Source: Cololabis saira
Taxonomy: Eukaryota; Chordata; Actinopteri; Beloniformes; Belonidae
NCBI RefSeq assembly: GCF_033807715.1
Contig: NC_084587.1
Location: 10,878,863 to 10,942,862, forward strand
Direction: 5' to 3'
DNA length: 64,000 nt
The notes under the pieces are model-generated. The model ran no database searches, was not told the DNA's origin, and saw only the letters and a list, made by a program, of their open reading frames with translations. This document shows positions 1 to 10,200 of the stretch, in pieces. A program made the translations under genes and the position numbers. Position 1 is the stretch's first letter. Each line of letters opens with the position of its first letter.

Positions 1-1099
1 ACAATTTTGTTCAAAAACACCTTTTTAGAAATGCTAGTTCTAAATTGGGGGAAAAAATCACAGACTCATGGACAAATATGACTTATTGCTTTTGCTCTAA
101 CGACCTGAGATTTGTATCTGAATGTTATTTACTTTTGAAAACAGTCTGATGGCGTAATTTAGTGACATAATTAAAATCAAGGCGCATTGAATATTTAGAG
201 AAAAGAACAGTCTTTATCCTTGGTCTTTCTGCGGTGGAGGAGGGGCCTGGAATTTTTTTTTCATGGCAGGAAACGTTTAACTGCATTAAAATTGTTACTG
301 AAGAACTCGACAGGCTCACCTGATACATCCTTCTTGCCTTTGAAATGTTTTTTCTGGAGGTCTTAGGTAAACAAGCTGCAGAAAAAAGGGCAAAAAACAG
401 GTCATGGCATGAGTGATGAGATGAGAAAAGATCAGCGAACATTCCTGCAAAGCAGAGAGAAGCTCTCTAGGACATGAGCCCCCTGATGAACCTGAAACAC
501 TTTCACTCCTTAAAGCTGTTCCTAAGGCTCTACCAATGTTTAATAAAATCAACATGCATAGGAAAAACATGTGAACAAACACTTTAAACAAACCAAAGTC
601 ACAACCTAAGTTAAGCACGTCGGGACCTTTGTTTTTTCTATAATAATTAGTCCTGATAAGTAAAGGAAGATGACACCATAGACAACCTTTCGTGATGAGT
701 GAAACAACAAAAATGTCACAGTTCTGCTCTGAGCTGTGTGTGTTTTCCTGTTTTAAACTCCCCCACATCCACCCGGGGTCCTCTTTGTTTCTTTTCATGA
801 CTACTCTTGTGTCTGTAGCTCAAGCTTCACCTGCTCGAATTTCCTGTCCCAGCTCTGTTGGTTTCCACTCCCTCATAATCCTGTTCATAGTTACAGTAGA
901 CGGGGGTGCAACTACCCACTCTCTGAGGGCTATGCAGACATATTAACTTCTCCCAACTTCTCAAGAGCCCAGTAACCCTTCAGTAGATGACTTGCTGGGT
1001 ATATTTCTTGAATGAAGTCTCTGGAAACATCACAGGTCCTCAGGGCATATCTGGTAACTGTCTCCTCCATCGGCTTTTGCCATGTGCTGCATTTTAGTG
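1..1099. other. No gene recognised
   Basis: Ordinary AT-rich sequence. Short open frames on both strands show no recognisable domain, and no terminal repeats are seen. Confidence 0.4.
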
Positions 1100-1594
1100 A
1101 TGAATTAAAATTTCTCAGACAAGCTGAAGATCAGAAAACCTGTCGGACAACTCTTGCAGGACTGTGTTGGCAACAGCGTTGAAATCCATGCGCCTAAAGT
1201 GCCTCTGTGGTTCCTCTTCATGATGACCAGTGCTGGAATTGTCATCGTGGAAGCTCTCTTGCTTCCTGAAACGTCTCTCTTTGAATTCTGGAGAAGCATC
1301 CATTTCAATGGGTATCCTGCTTACGATGTTAAGTGACTTCTGAAAACCCTCCTCTCTATACTTCAGCAAAGATTCTTTCACAGAATACATCAATCTAATG
1401 GCTGGTGCTTGGAGTGCCTTTCTTGCAAAGTTTATCTCTAACAATAAGTCATACCAAAGGTTTGACACTGTTGGAGGACGCTGCATCACATACTGTAGCA
1501 AAACGCTCCGGCTGTGGCTACAGCAGGAGATGAACGGAGCCCCGGCACATCTCTGTTGTATCAAAGCTTGGACACCTTTGTGTATTCCCCTCAT

Positions 1595-2330
1595 CAGGGC
1601 TGGGCGACATATCGAGATTTTAATATATATCGATATATTTTCAAATGCAATATGGTACAAGACAATATCGTTTGTATCGATATAGCTTATTTTGCGACAA
1701 ATTGACTGTACATCAACGCTGACCCCTCTCGCTGGTAAAAAAGTACCTTTGTGTGCTGAAACCTGACAGTGTTGATGGGTTAGTTTTCCTGGCACAAAAT
1801 CTGTAAAATGTACAGTAGTTGACTTGTTGAAATTATTTGAGATTTTCTCAAAGAGATGCAATATCTGTTTACATGTTTTATTTGAGATTTGCACAAATGT
1901 TTTGTTATTTGCACAACTGTCAACCTCAGTGGAAAAGTCTGCCTGTTACTGTCTACATTGTATTAATTGTGTATTTTAATTTAATTGTTATGCAGGAAAG
2001 GGATATTTGTTTTATTTTATTCAAGAAGCATTTTTATTCTATATATGCAGGCAGTTTATTTTTGTTTCATTTGTTTTATACATTTTGATATTGTGCAGAC
2101 CACTGTTAATAAAGGTACCTGTGTGACATTTGGCATGTGGCTTTGTATTAAAACTGACTGTTTTTTTAAGGGTTTGCCTCAGAAAAAATGAAGCTAACAG
2201 AGATGCTATGCTATAATGCTTTGGGGGAAACCCCAATTATGTCACAGAAAAAATATCGATATATATCGAGTATCGCCATTCAGCTAGAAAATATCGAGAT
2301 ATGACTTTTGGTCCATATCGCCCAGCCCTA
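1595..2330. mobile_element. Non-autonomous hAT MITE, TIR CAGGGCTGGGCGA, TSD CCCCTCAT
   Basis: The ends are CAGGGCTGGGCGACATATCG and the near-complement ...CATATCGCCCAGCCCTA. The 8-bp direct repeats CCCCTCAT at 1587-1594 and 2331-2338 are identical, which is diagnostic of hAT insertion. It carries no credible coding capacity and is inserted within the fossil hAT transposase. Confidence 0.9.
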
Positions 2331-3018
2331 CCCCTCATATTAGAACCGTTGTTCTACCAGACTCTCCAGCACCACTGTCAGTGTATCTGTGAGGCCTCTC
2401 CCAGTTATGTCCTTCACAGCAGTGAAGCCCACAAAACACTCAGTGACCTTCTTCCTCTTATCTGTATGAACATACCGTATGATAACTGAGGCCTGCTCTT
2501 GCTTTGAAATATCGGGTGTGCAGTCCAATTCTACTGCAAAGTACTTTAATCTGGGCACAGATTTGACCTAAAACACATTCTGGATACGGATATGGAATCT
2601 AAAAAATCATTTTGAGTGCACCAGGACAGATATCCAGTGGTTTTTTTGAGGCAGCCTTTCTGAGATGCTCGGCCAGTGTGACATCATACCGTATGACCTC
2701 GAGGATACCCAGAAAATTTAGCTTTTTTAGGATTTCCCAACTGTGCATGTTTCTCCCTCAGTGGCAAGTTTCTTTCTGCAATATTTAGTCGAGCACTCGA
2801 GTCAACACACTTCTCCAGTGTGCCTTTTCAGCGGCCATGGCAATTCCATATCAATAGTTTTACCTAGGCATAAGCGGGATGCTAATTCTTTCCACGTCAG
2901 ATAAGCTTCGGTGTCTTTGAAAGACACTGCCTGATATTATACCCCACCACAAGGCGTCTGTCAGCAACTCATAGCTTTACCAAAAAGTGTACATGCAAAA
3001 CAATGGACTCTGTTATTA

Positions 3019-3468
3019 CCGTATTTTCCGCACTATAAGGCGCACCGCATTATAAGGCGCACTAAATATATGGTAAAATACCTTACTATAGTGGCTGGGG
3101 TTGAGTTAGCATCTACCTGATGGAGCTGCGTTACAGGAAATGCTACAAAATCCTTCAGCAAATGCAAAAAAAAAAAAAACAAGAAGAAAAGTACCGTATG
3201 TCAAACTTTATTAACAAAATAAAAACCAGCTTTGCTCCGTCTCGTCAAAGTCGCCATTATGCGAGTCAGCGTCGCTGCTGTTGTCTTGAACGTCTGTGGC
3301 GATTCCTGACGTTTTTAGCGCCATTACTTCGGCGACACCAACTACATTATCCACAATCCCCCTGACTACAGTAACAGAAATTACCGTAATGATCATATAT
3401 AAGGCGCACTGCCAGTTTTTGAGAAATTTAAAAGTTTTTAGGTGCGCCTTATAATGCGGAAAATACAG
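3019..3468. mobile_element. TA-flanked MITE, TIR CCGTATTTTCCGCAC
   Basis: Inverted ends CCGTATTTTCCGCACTATAA and its near-complement at 3441-3468 are flanked by TA on both sides (3017-3018 and 3469-3470). The internal sequence has no domain. A related element lies at 11266-11701. TA duplication suggests the Tc1/mariner superfamily. Confidence 0.8.
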
Positions 3469-3790
3469 TACTTTTGGAGCACAGTAACCAATCCCACTCC
3501 ACTTACTCTCAATTGGAGAGTTCTAAAACAGTACTCTTTGGAAAAACACCTTTTACTCTTGTCTGATCTTGGATATGACACATCAGGATAATTCTGTGTA
3601 TTGCCTCAATGAGTCCCTGAATTTGGTGTGGTAAAGGCCATTCAGGTGGATCTTCTGAGTAAGACCTTGCCCCAGCCCTCTCCTCTGCACCTCTCCGTTC
3701 CAGTTTCTCTTCATCATCATCTGCACCTCTCCTTTCCTCTTCATTATCATTCTGCACCTCTCTGTTCATCTCCCTTATCTTCACAGTGAA

Positions 3791-4485
3791 TTGGTTAGTC
3801 GGCAGGAATTCAAACCATCTATGTTTCTGTCCTCACAGTTGAATTATTCCTACCTGATGTCACCAGTGGTCTCCTCTATAGCAGACGCCATCTCCAACCT
3901 CATACCTGTCTCCTTCAGCATATGGTCAAACAAGCATTGTTTAATAGCTTGGAATAAATTGCACATCTTGCTAATGCAATATTTCGATATGAATAATATT
4001 TAAAAATTAGACACTTGATATCAAGTGGCTGTTCCTACACTTCCACCTGATATTAGACCAACCTGTCGTCTTCCCCTGTCTCTCCTGATTCTATATCTTC
4101 TTCTTTCTTTCTTTCCCTCCTTACAGTACACCTGAATCAGATGAACTTTGTGTTAAGAAGCTTTAAAAAACATAGCAGTCAAACCACATGTAAAAAAAAC
4201 ATGACATTTTAATTTGAAATGATATCCATATTGGATCAGTTTGGAAATCCTTTGGAGAAGTCGCTGCATCTGATGCAGTAAATCACAACAGCACTGTAGT
4301 ATTATAGGCTATCCGAGTGAAGACATCTAAATTCAAGTGTATCATTCCCAAATTCTAAAATTTACCAGTTTTATGATGCAGATTCTAGTTGGTGAAAAAA
4401 AGAGATAACTGTGTGAACAACAAAATGGCTGATCACCATCATTTATCCAAAAAGCGATGTCTTTCTTTTCAACTTTTATTCACCC
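3791..4485. other. No gene recognised
   Basis: AT-rich sequence with no terminal repeats, domains or RNA signatures seen. Confidence 0.35.
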
Positions 4486-5031
4486 CTTTAGTCATCTTCC
4501 TCCTCATCACCATCGTGATTCATGCCTTTCATACATTTACAAGTGTTTTTAAATAAACTCAATAATATCTCATAGGAAATGAATCTTAAAAGTCACTAAA
4601 TGAAATCATATCCCTGGCATCTAAATACTAGGTGAAGTTTTGAAAGAATGCAGAACATGTTTCAGTATCAGCTCCTTCCTCCTCTCCTGTCCTCTTCCTC
4701 ATCATTCATACCTTTCATACATCGAATGTTTTCACATGAACTCAATATTATCTCATAGGAAATTAATCTAAAACATCACTAAATGAAATCATATCCCTGG
4801 CATCTTTGTTTTGAAAGAATGAAGAGTGTGTTTCAGTATCAGATCCTTCCTCCTCTCCTGTCCTCCTCTTCATCATTCATACATTTCCAAATGTTTTTAC
4901 ATAAACTCAATAATATCTCATAGGAAATTAATCTAAAACATCACTAAATGAAATCATATCCCTGGCATCTTTGTTTTGAAAGAATGAAGAGCATGTTTCA
5001 GTATCAGACCCGTCCTCCTCTCCTGTCCTCT
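4486..5031. repeat. Degenerate tandem repeat, 3 copies of about 160-185 bp
   Basis: A unit containing CATCATTCATAC, AACTCAATA.TATCTCATAGG, TCACTAAATGAAATCATATC and TTTCAGTATCAG recurs three times, near 4486-4685, 4686-4855 and 4856-5031. Copies differ by small deletions and substitutions. Confidence 0.75.
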
Positions 5032-5131
5032 TGCACGTTAGAGGGAGGGGCCGCTTGTCTCAGTCAGCAGCGGTATACGAGAGTTTGCAAGCTATTAGAT
5101 TTGTGAAAAACCGTAAGATTAACGGTTAGAT

Positions 5132-5749
5132 CAGTGTCTCCCAACCTGGGGTCCGGGCCCCCCCTGGGGGGGCGCCTGAAATCTCTGGGGGGGCGCCAAA
5201 CTTTGTCTGCTTTGAGGATATGCAGTTGTAAAAATTATATTTGTGCATGTTAAATAAATAAAAAATAATAACACACCTAATGGAATACTGTAAGCCAAGT
5301 CTGTATAAACCCACGTAGTATTTTAAAATTACCAAAATATATTTCCAAGTTATTTAGCAGGATAAAAACTTAATATTGAATCATTATTCAACATTTAATC
5401 ATACTACTACTCCGACAGGTTGTTAAAGGAAAAATGTTAAAAATGTTTGCTCTGATATTAAAAGAGACATTTTTCAGAAATTATTTTATGTCCTTGCAAT
5501 TATTTTCTGTGCGTATTTTATACATTCGTGACACAAAATGAAGGTGAGAAAGACTAAGTCATATGTACATATACAGGGTAAACCAAAGAGAAATGTATCA
5601 CAAAAACATAATTAATGTTCATTTTTTCAATTAAAGATTTGTAACGAATCACTTTACTCTTTTGGTGCTAGTATGTACGGGTCAGGGGGCCCGGCTGGTC
5701 TTAGACACAAGTAGGGGGGGCTCAAAGGAAAAAAGGTTGGGAACCACTG
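5132..5749. mobile_element. hAT MITE, TIR CAGTGTCTCCCAACC, TSD GGTTAGAT
   Basis: Left end CAGTGTCTCCCAACCTGGGG pairs with right end GGTTGGGAACCACTG. Identical 8-bp repeats GGTTAGAT lie at 5124-5131 and 5750-5757. A related copy is at 47533-48467. Confidence 0.9.
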
Positions 5750-5757
5750 GGTTAGAT

Positions 5758-7080
5758 GACACAAAGGCAGGTTTCTTTTTAGCTTGTTTAACGTTCGCTG
5801 TGCTTGTGGCTGCGGACAGACGGAGCAGATTAAATTATCGCGCTCTACATGTTCACGTTAATTCATGTTGAATAGGTGTACTGATAAAGTTTCGTTTTTT
5901 TTTTTACTTGCATAGGTTTTATTACACTTTACTAAATAGGAGCATCGGCGGGAGCATAACTACGAACAAGTTCCTTTATTTTTCTTGTCAAGCTCTGTAA
6001 TCAGTACAGAGTTGCAAGACCGTAACCTGTCGTTAGTAGTAGCTTTAACTAACCTGTGGGAAGGGGTGAGAGGACGGGAGCCTAACTAGTGACATGCCTC
6101 TCTGTTATGGATCGTATCATTTACACGTGCACAAACAGCTGTTCAATACAGAAAATGCCGACTCAAAATATTTTTCCCCCATCGCTTTGGCGCCCCCTCT
6201 AGCGCCACATATACTGCATACCCACTTTTTTACACCACTGTCAGTAGACGATATATCCTCTTATTGATTGTTAGTGAAAATGATAAATGTAGCATGGAGA
6301 AAACACCAAGAACCATTTGGAGGTTAATAAATGGCTTGGAGTAAATCCCATACAAAAGATCAATTGACTTTATTTCCTCGTTAAAATTACAGAGGACTGA
6401 TACAAGCAAAAGGGACATAATTAAATACAAGCAAAAGTGCTTGTGATTACTTATCTGACCAATATCATGGTCAAATGTCAACATTTTAATGAAATAAAAT
6501 CTGCAGAATGATATCTGATACCTTAATTTTCACATTATTGTAATTAAGACACACATGAGAATTTTCTGCTCACTCTGTTCATTTGAACATCTTTGAGGCC
6601 TCAAGTCAATCTGTCCACATCTTTTGCTATTTGTGTCCCGTGCCCTGCCTTTGGACCTCTCAGATGAACTGTGATCGTGACAATTGAGAATTGTGACCTG
6701 ATTTTGGCTTGATGAAGCGTAATGAGGTCACAGAAGTTCAAACTATTCATACCAGAGATATATACTACAAAAATCAGCTAGTAGTAGGACAGGAAATCTG
6801 AGGGTTCACCCAGTGAATAACACTCTGTTTGTGAATCCAAAGAGTGGATATAATTTTACAAGGATACATCCTGTTTCTGTAAAGGCTCATGTCAGACCTT
6901 AAAACAAACCGCCAGCAATTCCCCGAAATACATCTGAAACAGGCACTTATGAAGATAAAGAGTTTCACTGAGCCTGATTTATCCTTCTGCGTTTATACCA
7001 TATAGACCATAAAAATAATGGATGAAGTGGATGAAGTATTAGTCATGTGCCCCCACTGGTTTCTAACTCTAACCCTTTCT
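5758..7080. other. tspan5 downstream flank, no gene recognised
   Basis: This should include the tspan5 3' UTR. A minus-strand AATAAA (TTTATT at 6369-6374) lies about 850 bp past the stop codon and is one possible poly(A) signal. Nothing else is recognisable. Confidence 0.3.
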
Positions 7081-7090
7081 ATATATATGT

Positions 7091-7178
<88 letters not shown>
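7081..7178. repeat. (TA)n microsatellite
   Basis: About 98 bp of nearly uninterrupted TA repeats, 40 bp downstream of the tspan5 stop codon and therefore in its 3' UTR. Confidence 0.95.
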
Positions 7179-7180
<2 letters not shown>

Positions 7181-7217
7181 TAAATTAAAGTGAGTTTATA
7201 TGGAAGATCTTTACTAC

Positions 7218-7283
7218 CTACCAGCTCTCTCTCACAGCTTCAATGTCGCTCACGAGATTCTGCGCCAAACAAATCCCAAAAAT
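7218..7283 (-). CDS. tspan5: tspan5 exon 8 (residues 248-268 and stop)
   Basis: Encodes [21 protein letters not shown] followed by TAG. The acceptor ends in CTGGCTTTAG after a 93 bp intron. A (TA)n tract begins about 40 bp past the stop codon. Confidence 0.94.
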   Translation of the reverse strand: MFGICLAQNLVSDIEAVRESW

Positions 7284-10200
7284 CTAAAGCCAGAGAAAAA
7301 TAAAGGTCGGGTTAAATTGAGAGATATTGTAAGGGCTGAGCTGTAAGGAAAAAAACTGATCACACACGGGCTCTACCTGCAATAGTGCGATTCCAATGAA
7401 GATGCCTGCGACTACGGTCAGGTTGTCCTGTAGCCACTTCTCAAACTGGGGGACACAGCCTTTGATGTAGATGAAGGTCCTCTGCTCAGAGTCCTGATGG
7501 AGAATTTACAAGTCAAAGCAGTTTTACAGCCCAACTATCACATGCTAAATAGTGATGCACCGATTGTTCGGTAACCGAAATTGTTCGGCCGAAAATGGCA
7601 AAAAAACACTTTCGGTGTTCGGTGGAATAAGTGGGAAAAAAAAACGAACAATTAATAACGGCGTTGTAATATAAGGAAATAGACTGGCCGCTCCGTAACT
7701 GTTGCGCACCACATAAATCGTTGGCCAACCAAAAACTAACCACATAAGAATTTTACCTAACATTCACCAGCAGGTGGAACAAAAACAACATAAATCAATC
7801 TATTACAGGTGCGTTTAGATGACGAAATCAAACAGCAAAGAGCGGGGAGTGAAGTGGTGCGGTGCAAACATGTCAGCAGTGTGGAAGTATTTTAGAGTGG
7901 CAAAGAATAATACAAGAATGGCTGTTTGCAATGAATGTTCGGCTCAAATATCTAGAGGGGGCACATCTGCAAAGTCTTTCAGCACTACAAGTTTGATTTA
8001 TCATTTGAAATGATAAAAAACCCTGAGCGCTTTAATGCATTTTTATTGTTTTAAGGCCTATGTTACAATGTTCAGTCAGTTAAGCCTAACGTAAGCTCAA
8101 AGATGGCCAAAAAATGTATTTTGCTAATTTATTTATTTTAAGTTATTGTTCTTTGCTGGTATAATGTCTCCTGGAATATTTAAGAAATGCTGGGAAATTA
8201 AAAAATGTTCAGTTTTTTATGTTCAACAAATGTTTTCTACCTTGTAATTTTGTAAAATATTTTTTTCTTTTAAAAGCATGCCTAAATCAAATTTATTTGA
8301 TTTATGCAATGGTGAAAAAATTGACAAAATAAATGAAAAACTGCGAAGAACCATGTTCGGTATTGTTCGGTATTCGGCCAAGTGTTTATTATTATTTTCG
8401 GTTTCGGTTTCGGCCACAAATTTTCATTTCGGTGCATCACTAATGCTAAATGAAATACATTGACTTGTACTGTAGGAATTACCCTTTCTTTGCATTTCTT
8501 GATATCATAATAAACTTAAATAATAACATGTTTAACCTTTTTCATCTTTTGGGCTCCTCCAAAAACCTTTCACAATAAAATCCCTCAAAGGTTATTCAAA
8601 GGTTATTGTATTCCCAATAAAAACTCAGCTCACAGTTTTCCTGCTCCGACTCTTACACATAAGAGCAAGACAACAGCCTTTTCTTTACATTACCCTACCA
8701 TGGAGTGCTGCCAAAGTTAATGATGGGGGGAGGGGAGAGGGGATTAAATTTGCATCGCATTGCTGCCGCATGAGTAATACCACACCACACAAAGTACTGA
8801 TGGAGAGCCAGCTGCTCTACTCTGCAGAGTGGGGAATTGAGGAATAGGCTGAAAGAGGAATACTGTGATGAGGGTGGAGTAACTGGTGAGCTCATACATC
8901 CTGAGGGAAAAAAATAACCCAGAGAAAAGTAGTTTCTGCTCTTTAGGCTCTTTTATATCACTAGTCAACTGTGAGAAAAGGAACTGAGTCGCATTTCTAA
9001 AGTTAATATTTGCAACTCACCGCTTTCGCTCGGATGTCGTATCCACACTGAGTGTTAATCACATCCTCCTGTGGAGAGAAGTGGGTTTAAACTTATATAA
9101 ACATTGCAACATCAAGGCATTTTGAATGAAAATGGAAACAAAGACTTTTTTCAGGGTATTACAGGACTGTCTCAGAAAATTAGAATATTGTGATAAAGTT
9201 CTTTATTTTCTGTAATGCAATTAGAAAAAAACAAAAATGTCATACATTCTGGATTCATTACAAATCAACTGAAATATTGCAAACCTTTTATTATTTTAAT
9301 ATTGCTGATTATGGCTTACAGTTTAAGATTAAGATTCCCAGAATATTCACATTTTTTGAGATAGGATATTTGAGTTTTCTTAAACTGTAAGCCATGATGA
9401 GCAATATTAAAATAATAAAAGGCTTGCAATATTTCAGTTGATTTGTAATGAATCCAGAATGTATGACATTTTTGCATTACAGAAAATAAAGGACTTTATC
9501 ACAATATTCTAATTGTCTGAGACAGTCCTGTATTTTGCTGCTTAAACAATTACTCTTATTTCTAACAATGATTATTTGTGTCTCCTTGTATGTATGTACT
9601 TCCCTCGAATTGTACTTGGAACAAAAAGCCTCTCATATGTTTTAGTCTCGTCCAGACAGACGCAATTAATTCTAGAATTTCAACGATTACAGACGATATT
9701 CTGGGAGTGGGAGGCGATGCGCTGCTTTGCACCAACTCTAGCCGGGACTCGTTCCCTTGTCACAGGACGAACACTGCTGGCTTGTGCTTGGCAGCATGTG
9801 ATGCTGTCAGCTGAACGCTTAGCTACTCGGGCAATAACTGAACTCACTGATTCAAACAGCAATTTTTTCTCCTCCGGATTTGGACGGAGGCTGGAAAACA
9901 ACACCGTGATTAAGGCCCTGTTTACACGGAGCAAAAACGGAGGCGTTTTCATGCGTTTTGGCCGTTCGTTTACACGAAAATGCAGCTCAAAGCCCCCAAA
10001 AACGATAATTTCTGAAAACTCCGGCCAAAGTGGAGATTTTCAAAAACTCCGTTTTCACGTTTGCGTCTAAACAGAGGAAAATGGAGGAAAACGGAGGAAA
10101 ACAGAGGAAAACGGAGATTTAGAACGTCACATTATGCACCAGAAACTCACCAGCGTCATTTGTGCGACCTGTGTTTACAATTAGTTTGGCCACCGTCAAT

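Larger units (their letters stand above)
1100..3790 (-). pseudogene. Fossil hAT transposase (TTF / DUF4371 type), broken by two MITEs
   Basis: Minus-strand fragments follow the order of a DUF4371-type hAT transposase. They are an N-terminal DPPEWP-like stretch (about 3780-3500), a TTF-like patch reading VYCFACTLFGKA then TWKELASRLCLGKTID (about 3010-2850), FLGILEVIRYDVTLAEHLRKA (about 2730-2650), DCTPDISKQEQASVIIRYVH (2530-2460), a KGVQALIQQ..HS stretch (about 1580-1510) and the hydrophilic SRIPIEMDASPEFKERRFRK tail near 1300-1230. Frameshifts and stops separate the pieces, so the gene is dead. Two later insertions (1595-2330 and 3019-3468) split it. Family recognition is from motif order; no alignment was run. 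Confidence 0.72.

Noticed and set aside
4486..5031. Spaced repeats considered as an array with spacers
   Set aside because: The whole 160-185 bp unit repeats, so it is a degenerate tandem repeat.
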